A DNA stretch of 64,000 nucleotides from Corynebacterium pseudopelargi. GTDB taxonomy: Bacteria; Actinomycetota; Actinomycetes; Mycobacteriales; Mycobacteriaceae. Positions 1 to 6,725 of the stretch are shown piece by piece. The notes under the pieces are model-generated. The model saw only the letters and a list, made by a program, of their open reading frames with translations. It was not told the origin of the DNA and did no database searches. The first letter of the stretch is position 1, and the number at the start of each line of letters is the position of its first letter. The stretch spans positions 744,001-808,000 of the forward strand of contig NZ_CP033898.1 in assembly GCF_003814005.1 (NCBI RefSeq), read 5' to 3'. The position numbers and the translations under genes are program-made.

Positions 1-1172
1 CAAGCCACCCGGAAGTCTGCCCACTGAAACGTTGCGACCTGCGCGTGCCAATCCAGCAGCGCACCAATCAATTGGGCGCCGATCATGGTGGCCACGAATC
101 CGCCCATGTTGGCCAGACCAGTGCCGGTGGCGAGCACTGAATATTTGAGGTGTTCTCGCACCGAATCGAAACCGTAGTTCGCCGCGGGGGCTAGCAGCGC
201 CACCACAAAAATGAGCACCATGAGCCAGATCTGATTGCGTGGCTGCCCCGAGGCGAAAAACCAAGCAAATAGCCCAACATTGATTGTCGAAGTCGCCAGC
301 GCCGCGAGGTCGCGATTGTTGCCCGCTCGCGCGGAGATCATGCCGTGCAAAGGCCCTGCGCACACAGATCCGATAGTGGCGGTGCTTAGTACCGTTGCAA
401 TCTGCCCGGCATCAAGCCCCATGCCAAGCTTCATCATCGGCACACCCCACAGCAGCAGAAAGATGTTGATGGGGGAGAGGTTGCTCCAGTGGATAAATAC
501 GCCCTGCCAGGCGGTGGGGCTGCGTAGCACCGTGCGCAAACGTGCGCCGAGCGAAAGCTGCGGCCCGCATGACTTCGAGGTGGCCTTCCTGCCGTGCTGT
601 TCCGGTGAATCGGCAATGAAGTACCACGCGGCGCCGGCGATGAGAATGCCTACCGCCCCCAAACTCACGAACGCCACGCTCCACCCGGCCACGCCGAGGA
701 GGTGGAGGAACGGCACAGCGGAGATGAATTGCCCCGATTGACCCAGCGCCCCGGTGAGTTGGGAAAACAGGGGAGCTTTGCGCGCCGGGAACCACGCGGG
801 AATTAGGCGCATCACCGATAAGAACGCTGTGGCGTCACCTGCACCAATGAGGACTCGCGCCAGAATCGCAACCCAATAAGCTGGAGCGAAACCGAGGATG
901 ATCTGCCCGAGGCCCATGAGAATCGCCCCGTAGAGCAACATGGAGCGCGGCCCGAGTTTATCCACCAGTACGCCGGTGGGAATCTGGGCGATGGCGTACA
1001 CGCCCACTTGGACGGCGGTGAAAACGGCGAGCCTTGAGGCATCCACTTGGAAGCGCTCAATGGCTGCAACCCCTGAAACCCCAAAGGAAGTGCGCCCTGC
1101 AATGGCCAGCACGTACACGGCGACGGCCGCCAACCATACGGTAATGGCTCGCCGGGACAGCGTCTGTGGCAT
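1..1172 (-). CDS. MFS transporter, C-terminus beyond the left edge
   Basis: About 390 residues are visible on the minus strand, starting at an ATG preceded by a GGAAGG ribosome site and running off the window without a stop. The protein is very hydrophobic, with alternating membrane segments and short charged loops. The loop GVLVDKLGPRSM after the second helix is the typical major facilitator motif (GxxxDxxGxR). Later text includes LARVLIGAGDA and PAWFPARKAP, also usual for the family. Substrate cannot be read from sequence; a small-molecule or drug exporter is as likely as an uptake carrier. The downstream neighbour (to its right) is the rclA-like gene on the same strand, about 70 nt away, so co-transcription is possible. 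Confidence 0.85.
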   Translation of the reverse strand, partial: MPQTLSRRAITVWLAAVAVYVLAIAGRTSFGVSGVAAIERFQVDASRLAVFTAVQVGVYAIAQIPTGVLVDKLGPRSMLLYGAILMGLGQIILGFAPAYWVAILARVLIGAGDATAFLSVMRLIPAWFPARKAPLFSQLTGALGQSGQFISAVPFLHLLGVAGWSVAFVSLGAVGILIAGAAWYFIADSPEQHGRKATSKSCGPQLSLGARLRTVLRSPTAWQGVFIHWSNLSPINIFLLLWGVPMMKLGMGLDAGQIATVLSTATIGSVCAGPLHGMISARAGNNRDLAALATSTINVGLFAWFFASGQPRNQIWLMVLIFVVALLAPAANYGFDSVREHLKYSVLATGTGLANMGGFVATMIGAQLIGALLDWHAQVATFQWADFRVA

Positions 1173-1242
1173 GTGGGGTGTCCTTCCGTGGCGCAGGGTG
1201 GGGCAGATTCGACCCAACGATGCTAGCGCGCCGGCAGTGTGG

Positions 1243-2574
1243 CTACCCCAATACCCCGTTCAGCACCTCGGTATTGGCGGGGTGTGTGACGATCTGCCCG
1301 CCGAGCTCACTCGCAGTCATCCCTACCCGCATGGCAAGCGCAACGGTATTGATGATCTCCTGAGCATCGACGCACCACAGCGTGGCTCCCAGAATCTGAT
1401 CGTCCTCGCTGATCAGGAACTTCGCCACGCCGGTTGTTTGTCCCAGAATTTTCGGTCGCGGCATCACGGCGATATCGGCAATTTTGGCCTGCTTCACTTC
1501 AAAGCGCACGCCTTCGCGTTCAAGTTGCGCCTGGCTCTTGCCAACGGTTGCCAGCGGTGGGTCGATAAAAGTGGCGGTAGGAATCACTCGATGCTCCGTG
1601 GTTCGCTCGCCATCGCCCCAGCGTGCGCTGAGCACCACGCGGTGATCGTCGTAGGAAATATAGGTGAACTGAGGCCCACCATTGACGTCACCCACCGCAT
1701 ATACGCCTTCGGCGCTGCTTCGCAGTTGCTTGTCGACGACCACCGCCGCCTTTTCATCAGTGTCCACACCGGCGTTCTCGAGCCCCATATCCTGAGTATT
1801 CGGCGCACGGCCGATTGCCACCAGCACGGCGTCGGCAGGAAAGTCTCTCGACTCCCCGCAGACGTTGGCATGCACCCTGAGGCGCTCGCCGCAGTCGATG
1901 CGCTCAACATCGGCGTTGGGCACAAAGTGCAGACCTTGAGCTTCCAGGTGCTCAAGCACGGCCGAGGCGACGTCGCGATCGAAGGCGCGGCCAAACTCCG
2001 GGCCGTGATCGAGCATGTGCACCTTCACACCGAGGGTGAGGAAGAGCGAGGCAAACTCCATGGCGATTGGGCCGCCGCCCACGATCACCAAATCTTCCGG
2101 CAACGCGTCAAGGAATTGGATGCCGGTGGAATCCACCACCCGGGGATCTTCCGCACCCGGTACATCCAAGGTGCGTGCAGTAGCACCGGTATTGATAATC
2201 ACGGTGTCGGCGGTGAAACGCTCGCCGTTCGCCTCGATCTCGCGCTCGCCCACAAATTGCGCGCGGGCGGTGACCACTTCCACACCAGCATCCTGCGCCA
2301 TGGTGAGGTTGGCACCATTCATCTTGCGCACAAGCTCATGGCGAGCTTGCTTGATGTTCTCCCAACGCTGTGCGGGTGTTTCGCCGGAGGTGCGGTGCGC
2401 CTCAAAGAGCAGTTTCTTGGTGGGCACGCAGCCGATATTGATGCAGGTGCCACCGTACATGGCTGCAGATTGTTCAAAGAGCACCACAGAATCACCTGCT
2501 TTGGCACGCTTCATCGCAATGGTCTTACCGGCTTTACCGAAGCCGATCACGGCGACGTCAAAATGCTTGCTCAC
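1243..2574 (-). CDS. rclA: RclA-like pyridine nucleotide-disulfide oxidoreductase
   Basis: A 443-residue flavoprotein. Residues 9-18 give the FAD-binding VIGFGKAGKT, and GGTCINIGCVPTK places the redox-active cysteines at C44 and C49. A second glycine-rich NAD(P)-binding loop (VIVGGGPIAMEFAS) follows near residue 163, then the FAD-contacting VGDVNGGPQFTYIS. The N-terminal text, redox motif and length (441 in E. coli) match RclA, known for hypochlorite and copper stress, better than lipoamide dehydrogenase or mycothione reductase. The gene starts 9 nt after the stop of the DsbA/FrnE-like gene, so the two form one transcription unit. A TTAGC-rich GGAGT ribosome site precedes the ATG. The assignment to RclA rather than another group of the family is inference from remembered sequences. 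Confidence 0.82.
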   Translation of the reverse strand: MSKHFDVAVIGFGKAGKTIAMKRAKAGDSVVLFEQSAAMYGGTCINIGCVPTKKLLFEAHRTSGETPAQRWENIKQARHELVRKMNGANLTMAQDAGVEVVTARAQFVGEREIEANGERFTADTVIINTGATARTLDVPGAEDPRVVDSTGIQFLDALPEDLVIVGGGPIAMEFASLFLTLGVKVHMLDHGPEFGRAFDRDVASAVLEHLEAQGLHFVPNADVERIDCGERLRVHANVCGESRDFPADAVLVAIGRAPNTQDMGLENAGVDTDEKAAVVVDKQLRSSAEGVYAVGDVNGGPQFTYISYDDHRVVLSARWGDGERTTEHRVIPTATFIDPPLATVGKSQAQLEREGVRFEVKQAKIADIAVMPRPKILGQTTGVAKFLISEDDQILGATLWCVDAQEIINTVALAMRVGMTASELGGQIVTHPANTEVLNGVLG

Positions 2575-2583
2575 ACTGACTCC

Positions 2584-3282
2584 TTAGCTGCAGCAGCCGC
2601 CGCCACCGCAGCAGCTTGAGCCCTGTTCGGGATTGTTAAGGAGATTTTTCGAATCAGCCCACGCCTGATCCAAAGCTTGATCGAACACCTCCTTGGGCTG
2701 CGCGCCGGAGACGGCGAATTTGCCGTCGAAGACGAAGAAAGGCACACCCCGAATACCAATCTGGGCGCCCTGGGCCTCATCCTGGTGGACGGCCTCGCGG
2801 AAATCATCGCTATCCAGGACTGCCTGCACCTCGGAAGCGTCCAGGCCTACCTTCTTGGCTGCCGCCAGCAGCGTGGGGTGTTCTGCGATGTTCTGGGAGT
2901 TTTCCAAATACGCGCGCATGAGAGCGTCCTGCAGCTCCGCGCCTTTGCCCTTAGTTTGGGCGAATTGTATTAGGCGATGCGCATCCAAGGTGTTGCCGAA
3001 CTTTGCGTCCTCCCAATTGAACTCCACGCCATAGGTCTGTAAAAGCTGCGCCATCTGACGCTGACGAGCAGCCGACTCTTCCATGCTCGCGCCGTACTTC
3101 TTGGCGATTGCCTCCGCCAAGGTGCTGTCCGGCTGCGCAGGAAGGCTTGGGTCTAACTCAAACGCACGCCAGTGCACTTCAACGTCATCTGCGTGCTCAA
3201 AGGTTTCGAGCGCTTGGTTCAAGTGTTCCTTGCCAATGAAGCAGAAGGGGCACACCACATCGGTCCAAATATCAATTCGCAT
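2584..3282 (-). CDS. DsbA family oxidoreductase, FrnE-like, with Cys-rich tail
   Basis: From the ATG at 3282 this is 232 residues beginning MRIDIWTDVVCPFCFIGKEH, the usual start of FrnE/DsbA-like thiol oxidoreductases, with the CPFC active site at C11 and C14. Later features such as FGNTLDAHRLIQFA and RGVPFFVFDG (the cis-Pro loop) also fit. The reading frame stays open to 3393, but the extra upstream residues are low-complexity and unlike the family, so I chose 3282. The C-terminus ends SSCCGGGGCCS, four cysteines in two pairs, which is outside the conserved fold and may bind metal or act in thiol exchange. No signal peptide, so cytoplasmic. It is the first gene of a two-gene unit with the rclA-like gene. 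Confidence 0.85.
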   Translation of the reverse strand: MRIDIWTDVVCPFCFIGKEHLNQALETFEHADDVEVHWRAFELDPSLPAQPDSTLAEAIAKKYGASMEESAARQRQMAQLLQTYGVEFNWEDAKFGNTLDAHRLIQFAQTKGKGAELQDALMRAYLENSQNIAEHPTLLAAAKKVGLDASEVQAVLDSDDFREAVHQDEAQGAQIGIRGVPFFVFDGKFAVSGAQPKEVFDQALDQAWADSKNLLNNPEQGSSCCGGGGCCS

Positions 3283-3400
3283 GCCCGGTGCAACCGATGG
3301 CGGGGTGGACGTATTCCATTGCGGTGAGGAACTCGGTCGCAAGCCGAGAATCTGCATCGCGGAAGGTGGGAAACCATACCTCGCATTTGACATCCTTTAA

Positions 3401-3415
3401 GGGGGGGGGCGGGGG
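3401..3415. repeat. poly-G tract (nine G, C, five G)
   Basis: A run of nine G, one C and five G directly upstream of the FrnE-like gene's open frame and downstream of nothing coding. Homopolymeric tracts of this length can vary by slippage, which here could change spacing in the leader of the frnE-rclA unit. It abuts the first copy of the 16-bp repeat. Confidence 0.6.
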
Positions 3416-3427
3416 CGTCGAAAAGCT
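3412..3427 (+). repeat. 16-bp repeat, copy 1 (GGGGCGTCGAAAAGCT)
   Basis: First of three identical 16-bp copies in the window, all in the same strand orientation. This copy is intergenic, between the FrnE-like gene and the surface protein gene. Confidence 0.7.
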
Positions 3428-3572
3428 TGGCGTAGCTAACGATGGGGGTACTTAGGGCGATTGTGTGGTCAGTGAGCCGTGCGATCGGGTGCAGCAACAA
3501 CGATTTGCCTGACAAAAGTACTTTTGCTCGCTACAGTGGTTCCCAGACCCCTCGAAGAAAAGGTTAAAGGAT

Positions 3573-4478
3573 ATGACTCCACGTTCTAAGAAGGCCCTTG
3601 CTGTCACCCTCGGCAGCTCCATCGCTATCGCCGGCGCCATGGTGGCAAGCCCCAGCGCTGTGGCGCAGGAAAACCAGCCACCGGTGATCACCGCGAACGA
3701 TGCGACCGTGCCCCTGAACGGTGACTATGGCATTTCTCTGTTGAACATCGATGCGCAGGATCCTGAGGACGGCAACGTCATCACCTCGGTGACTACCTCC
3801 GGCAGCGTTGATACCAGTCAGCCCGGCGAGTATCCCGTCACCATTACTGCCTCAGACGCAAACGGCCTGAAGACCTCCAAGACGGTCACCGTCACGGTGT
3901 TGGGGGCCAGCGAGCCTGCTCCAAAGAACACCGTGCCTGTGATTACCGCCAAGGACGTCACCTTGAATGTGGGTGAGAAATTCGAGATTGCCCTGATCAA
4001 CCCGAGTGCTACTGATGCTGAGGACGGTAACGTTACCGATTCCATCGAGGTGCTGGAAAACAACGTAGACACCTCCAAGCCGGGCACCTACTACGTCACG
4101 CTGGCCGCCTACGATAGCTGGGGATTCCAGGCCAAGAAGATCGTCGAGGTCACCGTCGTGGACCCGGATGCGTCGAAGCCAGTTGATCCGAAGGATCCAG
4201 ACAAGAAGGACGAGGACAGCAAGGACGGCGATAAGAAGGACAAGGACTCGGAAGAGAAGTCCGAGGCAGCAAAGTCCTCCCAGGCAGCAAAGTCCTCCGA
4301 GGCTGCAAAGTCAGAGGCAGCGAAGAAGGCCGAAGAAGCCAAGAAGTCCGAAGCCGCTCAAGCGCACAACAATAAGCGTTCCCTGGCGAACACCGGCGCC
4401 TCCGTGCTGGGCATCATTGTTCTCGGTGCGGCTCTCGTTGGCGGTGGCGTGTTCTTGATGCGTCGTCGTCGCGGATAA
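3573..4478 (+). CDS. LANTG-anchored surface protein with two Ig-like domains
   Basis: A 301-residue exported protein. A signal peptide covers residues 1-32 (cleavage near SAVAQ). Two similar beta-rich domains follow at about 34-110 and 120-196; each has the pattern PVITA, a D-x-EDGN turn, VDTS-PG-Y and a final T-VTV strand, as in DUF5011/bacterial Ig-like repeats. Residues 197-268 are a charged linker rich in D, K and repeated SEAAK units, probably helical or wall-spanning. The end is a sorting signal: LANTG at 271-275, a hydrophobic segment, then RRRRG. LAxTG is the motif of class E sortases of high-GC Gram-positives, so covalent wall anchoring is likely. An AAAAGG ribosome site lies 9 nt before ATG. 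Ligand unknown. Function as adhesin or stalk protein is inference. Confidence 0.85.
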   Translation: MTPRSKKALAVTLGSSIAIAGAMVASPSAVAQENQPPVITANDATVPLNGDYGISLLNIDAQDPEDGNVITSVTTSGSVDTSQPGEYPVTITASDANGLKTSKTVTVTVLGASEPAPKNTVPVITAKDVTLNVGEKFEIALINPSATDAEDGNVTDSIEVLENNVDTSKPGTYYVTLAAYDSWGFQAKKIVEVTVVDPDASKPVDPKDPDKKDEDSKDGDKKDKDSEEKSEAAKSSQAAKSSEAAKSEAAKKAEEAKKSEAAQAHNNKRSLANTGASVLGIIVLGAALVGGGVFLMRRRRG

Positions 4479-4506
4479 AACCCCATCCGGCTTGAACACC
4501 GAACCT

Positions 4507-4548
4507 GTTCACGTCCCCGGTTACTCAACAGAGGCCTGGGACGTGAAC
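4507..4548. repeat. 11-bp perfect inverted repeat after the surface protein gene
   Basis: GTTCACGTCCC at 4507-4517 and its exact complement GGGACGTGAAC at 4538-4548, separated by 20 nt. It may fold as a terminator stem for the surface protein gene, but no T-run follows. The loop contains GTTACTCAACAG, a 12-mer also found in the gltB operator region. Confidence 0.5.
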
Positions 4549-4585
4549 GTATCTCAGGTATGCAGCGCATCGCATATCAGTAGGG

Positions 4586-4591
4586 CATACT
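4586..4591 (+). promoter_or_regulatory. -10 element of a leaderless promoter for the YetF-like gene
   Basis: CATACT followed by exactly 7 nt and then the ATG at 4599, leaving no room for a ribosome binding site. The same hexamer and spacing occur before ctaE and pknL. Confidence 0.5.
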
Positions 4592-4598
4592 AAGGGAC

Positions 4599-5168
4599 AT
4601 GTGGTTTTCAGGCTTTGACCCGATCATCCGAATCCTGCTGGTAGGCAGCAGTTCCTACCTAGCGCTGCTGGTGATGCTGCGCATCGCCGGTGCCCGCTCA
4701 CTGGCTAAGTTCAACGCCTTCGATTTCGCCGTCACCGTGGCCGTGGGCTCCATGCTCGCCACTGCGGTCACCTCCAAGGATCTCGCCTTCACCTCGGGCG
4801 CAGCTGCCATCGCGCTCATGCTCGGCTTGCAGTTCCTCGTCGCCCGCGTGATCCGCGATCGCCTTGGGCTGCGCAAGCTAGTCACGGCCTCGCCCGTGGT
4901 GCTGGTGCGCGCCGGTCAGCTACTCCCGGAAGGTCTCAAAGCCGCCAGGCTCGGGCAGGCCGACGTGCGTCAAGCCGCCCGCCAAGCGGGGCTGGGCAGC
5001 TTCGAGAACATCGCTGCGATGATCCTGGAAACGGACGGCACCATCTCCACCGTCACCTTTGACCAGTTGGGCGACGGCAGCACCCTAGATGACCTGCCCG
5101 ACCTCAACGCCGTTGGCGCCCAGGGGATGCGCCATCGCGTGGGTAGCGCTGGGGCGTCGAAAAGCTAA
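4599..5168 (+). CDS. DUF421 (YetF/YcaP-like) membrane protein
   Basis: A 189-residue protein with three predicted membrane helices in the first 85 residues (RILLVGSSSYLALLVMLRIA, then FDFAVTVAVGSMLATAV and AAAIALMLGLQFLVARV), followed by a soluble domain. The text RIAGARSLAKFNAFDF and the C-terminal VLVRAGQLLPEGLKAARL match the DUF421 family that includes B. subtilis YetF and E. coli YcaP. Residues around LGSFENIAAMILETDGTISTV complete the conserved cytoplasmic domain. The biochemical role of the family in most bacteria is not known. The gene converges on gltD with only 9 nt between stops. The last codons carry the second copy of the 16-bp repeat. Confidence 0.85.
   Translation: MWFSGFDPIIRILLVGSSSYLALLVMLRIAGARSLAKFNAFDFAVTVAVGSMLATAVTSKDLAFTSGAAAIALMLGLQFLVARVIRDRLGLRKLVTASPVVLVRAGQLLPEGLKAARLGQADVRQAARQAGLGSFENIAAMILETDGTISTVTFDQLGDGSTLDDLPDLNAVGAQGMRHRVGSAGASKS
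5151..5166 (+). repeat. 16-bp repeat, copy 2
   Basis: Identical to copy 1 over 16 bp. It encodes the last residues (GASKS) of the YetF-like protein. Confidence 0.7.
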
Positions 5169-5174
5169 GCGACG
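5153..5174. terminator. possible stem-loop between convergent yetF-like and gltD genes
   Basis: GCGTCG and CGACGC flank a 10-nt loop across the stop codon of the YetF-like gene. The stem is only 6 bp and has no T-run, so terminator activity for either convergent gene is uncertain. Confidence 0.3.
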
Positions 5175-5177
5175 CTG

Positions 5178-6725
5178 CTAGGCGCGAACGCTCAAAGGCT
5201 GCTTCTGCGGGGTCACCGCCACAGGCAACGCCGTTTCGCCCATGAGGTCGGCATCCACCGCGGCGGCGCAGGCACGGCCCTCGGCGATCGCCCAAACGAT
5301 CAACGACTGCCCGCGCCCATTATCGCCCGCCACATACACCGGCGGCTTGAAACCCGGGAATAGCGGCTTGATCTGCGCGCGGTACTCGAAATCGCGCACC
5401 ATGCGGCCGCGCTCATCAAAAGCCACGCCCAGCTCGTGGGTCACTCCGCCACGCTCCGCGCCGCTAAAGCCCAGGGCCAACAGCACCAGGTCGGCGTCCA
5501 TTTCAAAGTCTGTGTCCTCGATGGCCTCGCGCCGGCCGTTTACCACCTGCACCTCATTGGCGCGCAACTGCTGCACGCGGCCGTCGTCGCCGTGGAAGCT
5601 CACGGTATTGACGTTGTACACGCGATTACCCAGGGGCGTACCGAGCTGACGGGTAGCCAGACCAAGTGCTTCAATCTCGGCGGCGGACTCATCGCCGCTG
5701 ATCACATACTCACCCTCCTCGTGCGCGGTGGCGGTGCGATACACCAGCGGATACATCGGCCACGGGGTAGAAGCTGCGCGGTGCTTCGGCGCCCGCGGGC
5801 GAATATCAAACTGCGTCACGCTGGCAGCGCCCTGGCGCAAGGCGGTACCAAAGCAGTCTGTACCAGTATCGCCGCCGCCGATAATCACAACCTTCTTGCC
5901 CTTGGCACTAATCGCCGGGGTATCCGTATCGCCTTCGCACACGCGGTTTTGGAGGTTGAGATACTCCATCGCCGGGTAAATACCTTCGAGCTCGCGCCCT
6001 ACAACGGGAAGTTCGCGCGGGATTGGTGTGCCGGTGGCGAGCACCACGGCGTCGTAGGCGTTCAGATCGGCGGCGGTGGGGGACACGCCAGTGCGGAATT
6101 CGGTGCCCTCGGCGCGCATCTGCTCCAGGCGACGATCAATCCAGCGGTTTTCCATCTTGTACTCCGGCACGCCATAACGCATAAGCCCGCCGAGGCGATC
6201 ATCGCGCTCGTACACCGTTACCGTGTGGCCTGCGCGAGTAAGCTGCTGGGCTGCCGCCAGACCGGCAGGGCCAGAACCTACGACCGCCACGCGCATACCG
6301 GTATCAAGGGTGGGAGTAATGGGCTGCACCCAGCCTTCTTCAAAGCCGCGCTCTGCAATAGCCAGCTCCACGTTCTTGATGGTCACCGGATCATCATTGA
6401 TGCCAAGCACACAGGCACCCTCGCAAGGTGCTGGGCACAGCCTGCCAGTAAATTCCGGGAAGTTATTGGTGGCATGGAGGCGATCGAAGGCTTCGCGCCA
6501 GCGATCTTGGCGCACCAGGTCATTCCACTCAGGGATGATGTTGCCCAAAGGGCAGCCTTCGTGGCAAAACGGCACGCCGCAATCCATGCAGCGGGTTGCT
6601 TGACGCTCGATCTGGCCTTCGGGTGCAGCCTCGTACACCTCGGAGTAATCCATCAAGCGCAGCGGCACAGGACGGTGCGCTGGCTCTTCGCGGTCGAACT
6701 TCAGAAATCCTTGTGGATCAGCCAT
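5178..6725 (-). CDS. gltD: glutamate synthase small subunit
   Basis: 515 residues. With GltB this NADPH-dependent enzyme converts 2-oxoglutarate and glutamine to two glutamates. The small subunit takes electrons from NADPH through FAD and two 4Fe-4S clusters. The N-terminal cysteine motifs CMDCGVPFCHEGCPLGN (near residue 41) and CPAPCEGACVLG (near 97) ligate the clusters. VAVVGSGPAGLAAAQQL (near 147) is the FAD site and VVIIGGGDTGTDC the NADPH site; the AGDNGRGQSLIVWAI text near the end is the conserved FAD contact. The start codon overlaps the gltB stop (TAATG), so the two are translationally coupled. Cytoplasmic; ammonium assimilation together with glnA at 16565. Confidence 0.97.
   Translation of the reverse strand: MADPQGFLKFDREEPAHRPVPLRLMDYSEVYEAAPEGQIERQATRCMDCGVPFCHEGCPLGNIIPEWNDLVRQDRWREAFDRLHATNNFPEFTGRLCPAPCEGACVLGINDDPVTIKNVELAIAERGFEEGWVQPITPTLDTGMRVAVVGSGPAGLAAAQQLTRAGHTVTVYERDDRLGGLMRYGVPEYKMENRWIDRRLEQMRAEGTEFRTGVSPTAADLNAYDAVVLATGTPIPRELPVVGRELEGIYPAMEYLNLQNRVCEGDTDTPAISAKGKKVVIIGGGDTGTDCFGTALRQGAASVTQFDIRPRAPKHRAASTPWPMYPLVYRTATAHEEGEYVISGDESAAEIEALGLATRQLGTPLGNRVYNVNTVSFHGDDGRVQQLRANEVQVVNGRREAIEDTDFEMDADLVLLALGFSGAERGGVTHELGVAFDERGRMVRDFEYRAQIKPLFPGFKPPVYVAGDNGRGQSLIVWAIAEGRACAAAVDADLMGETALPVAVTPQKQPLSVRA

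Noticed and set aside
940..2619. Long open frame opposite rclA
   Set aside because: It mirrors the rclA codons, has no family likeness and is an effect of GC-rich coding DNA.
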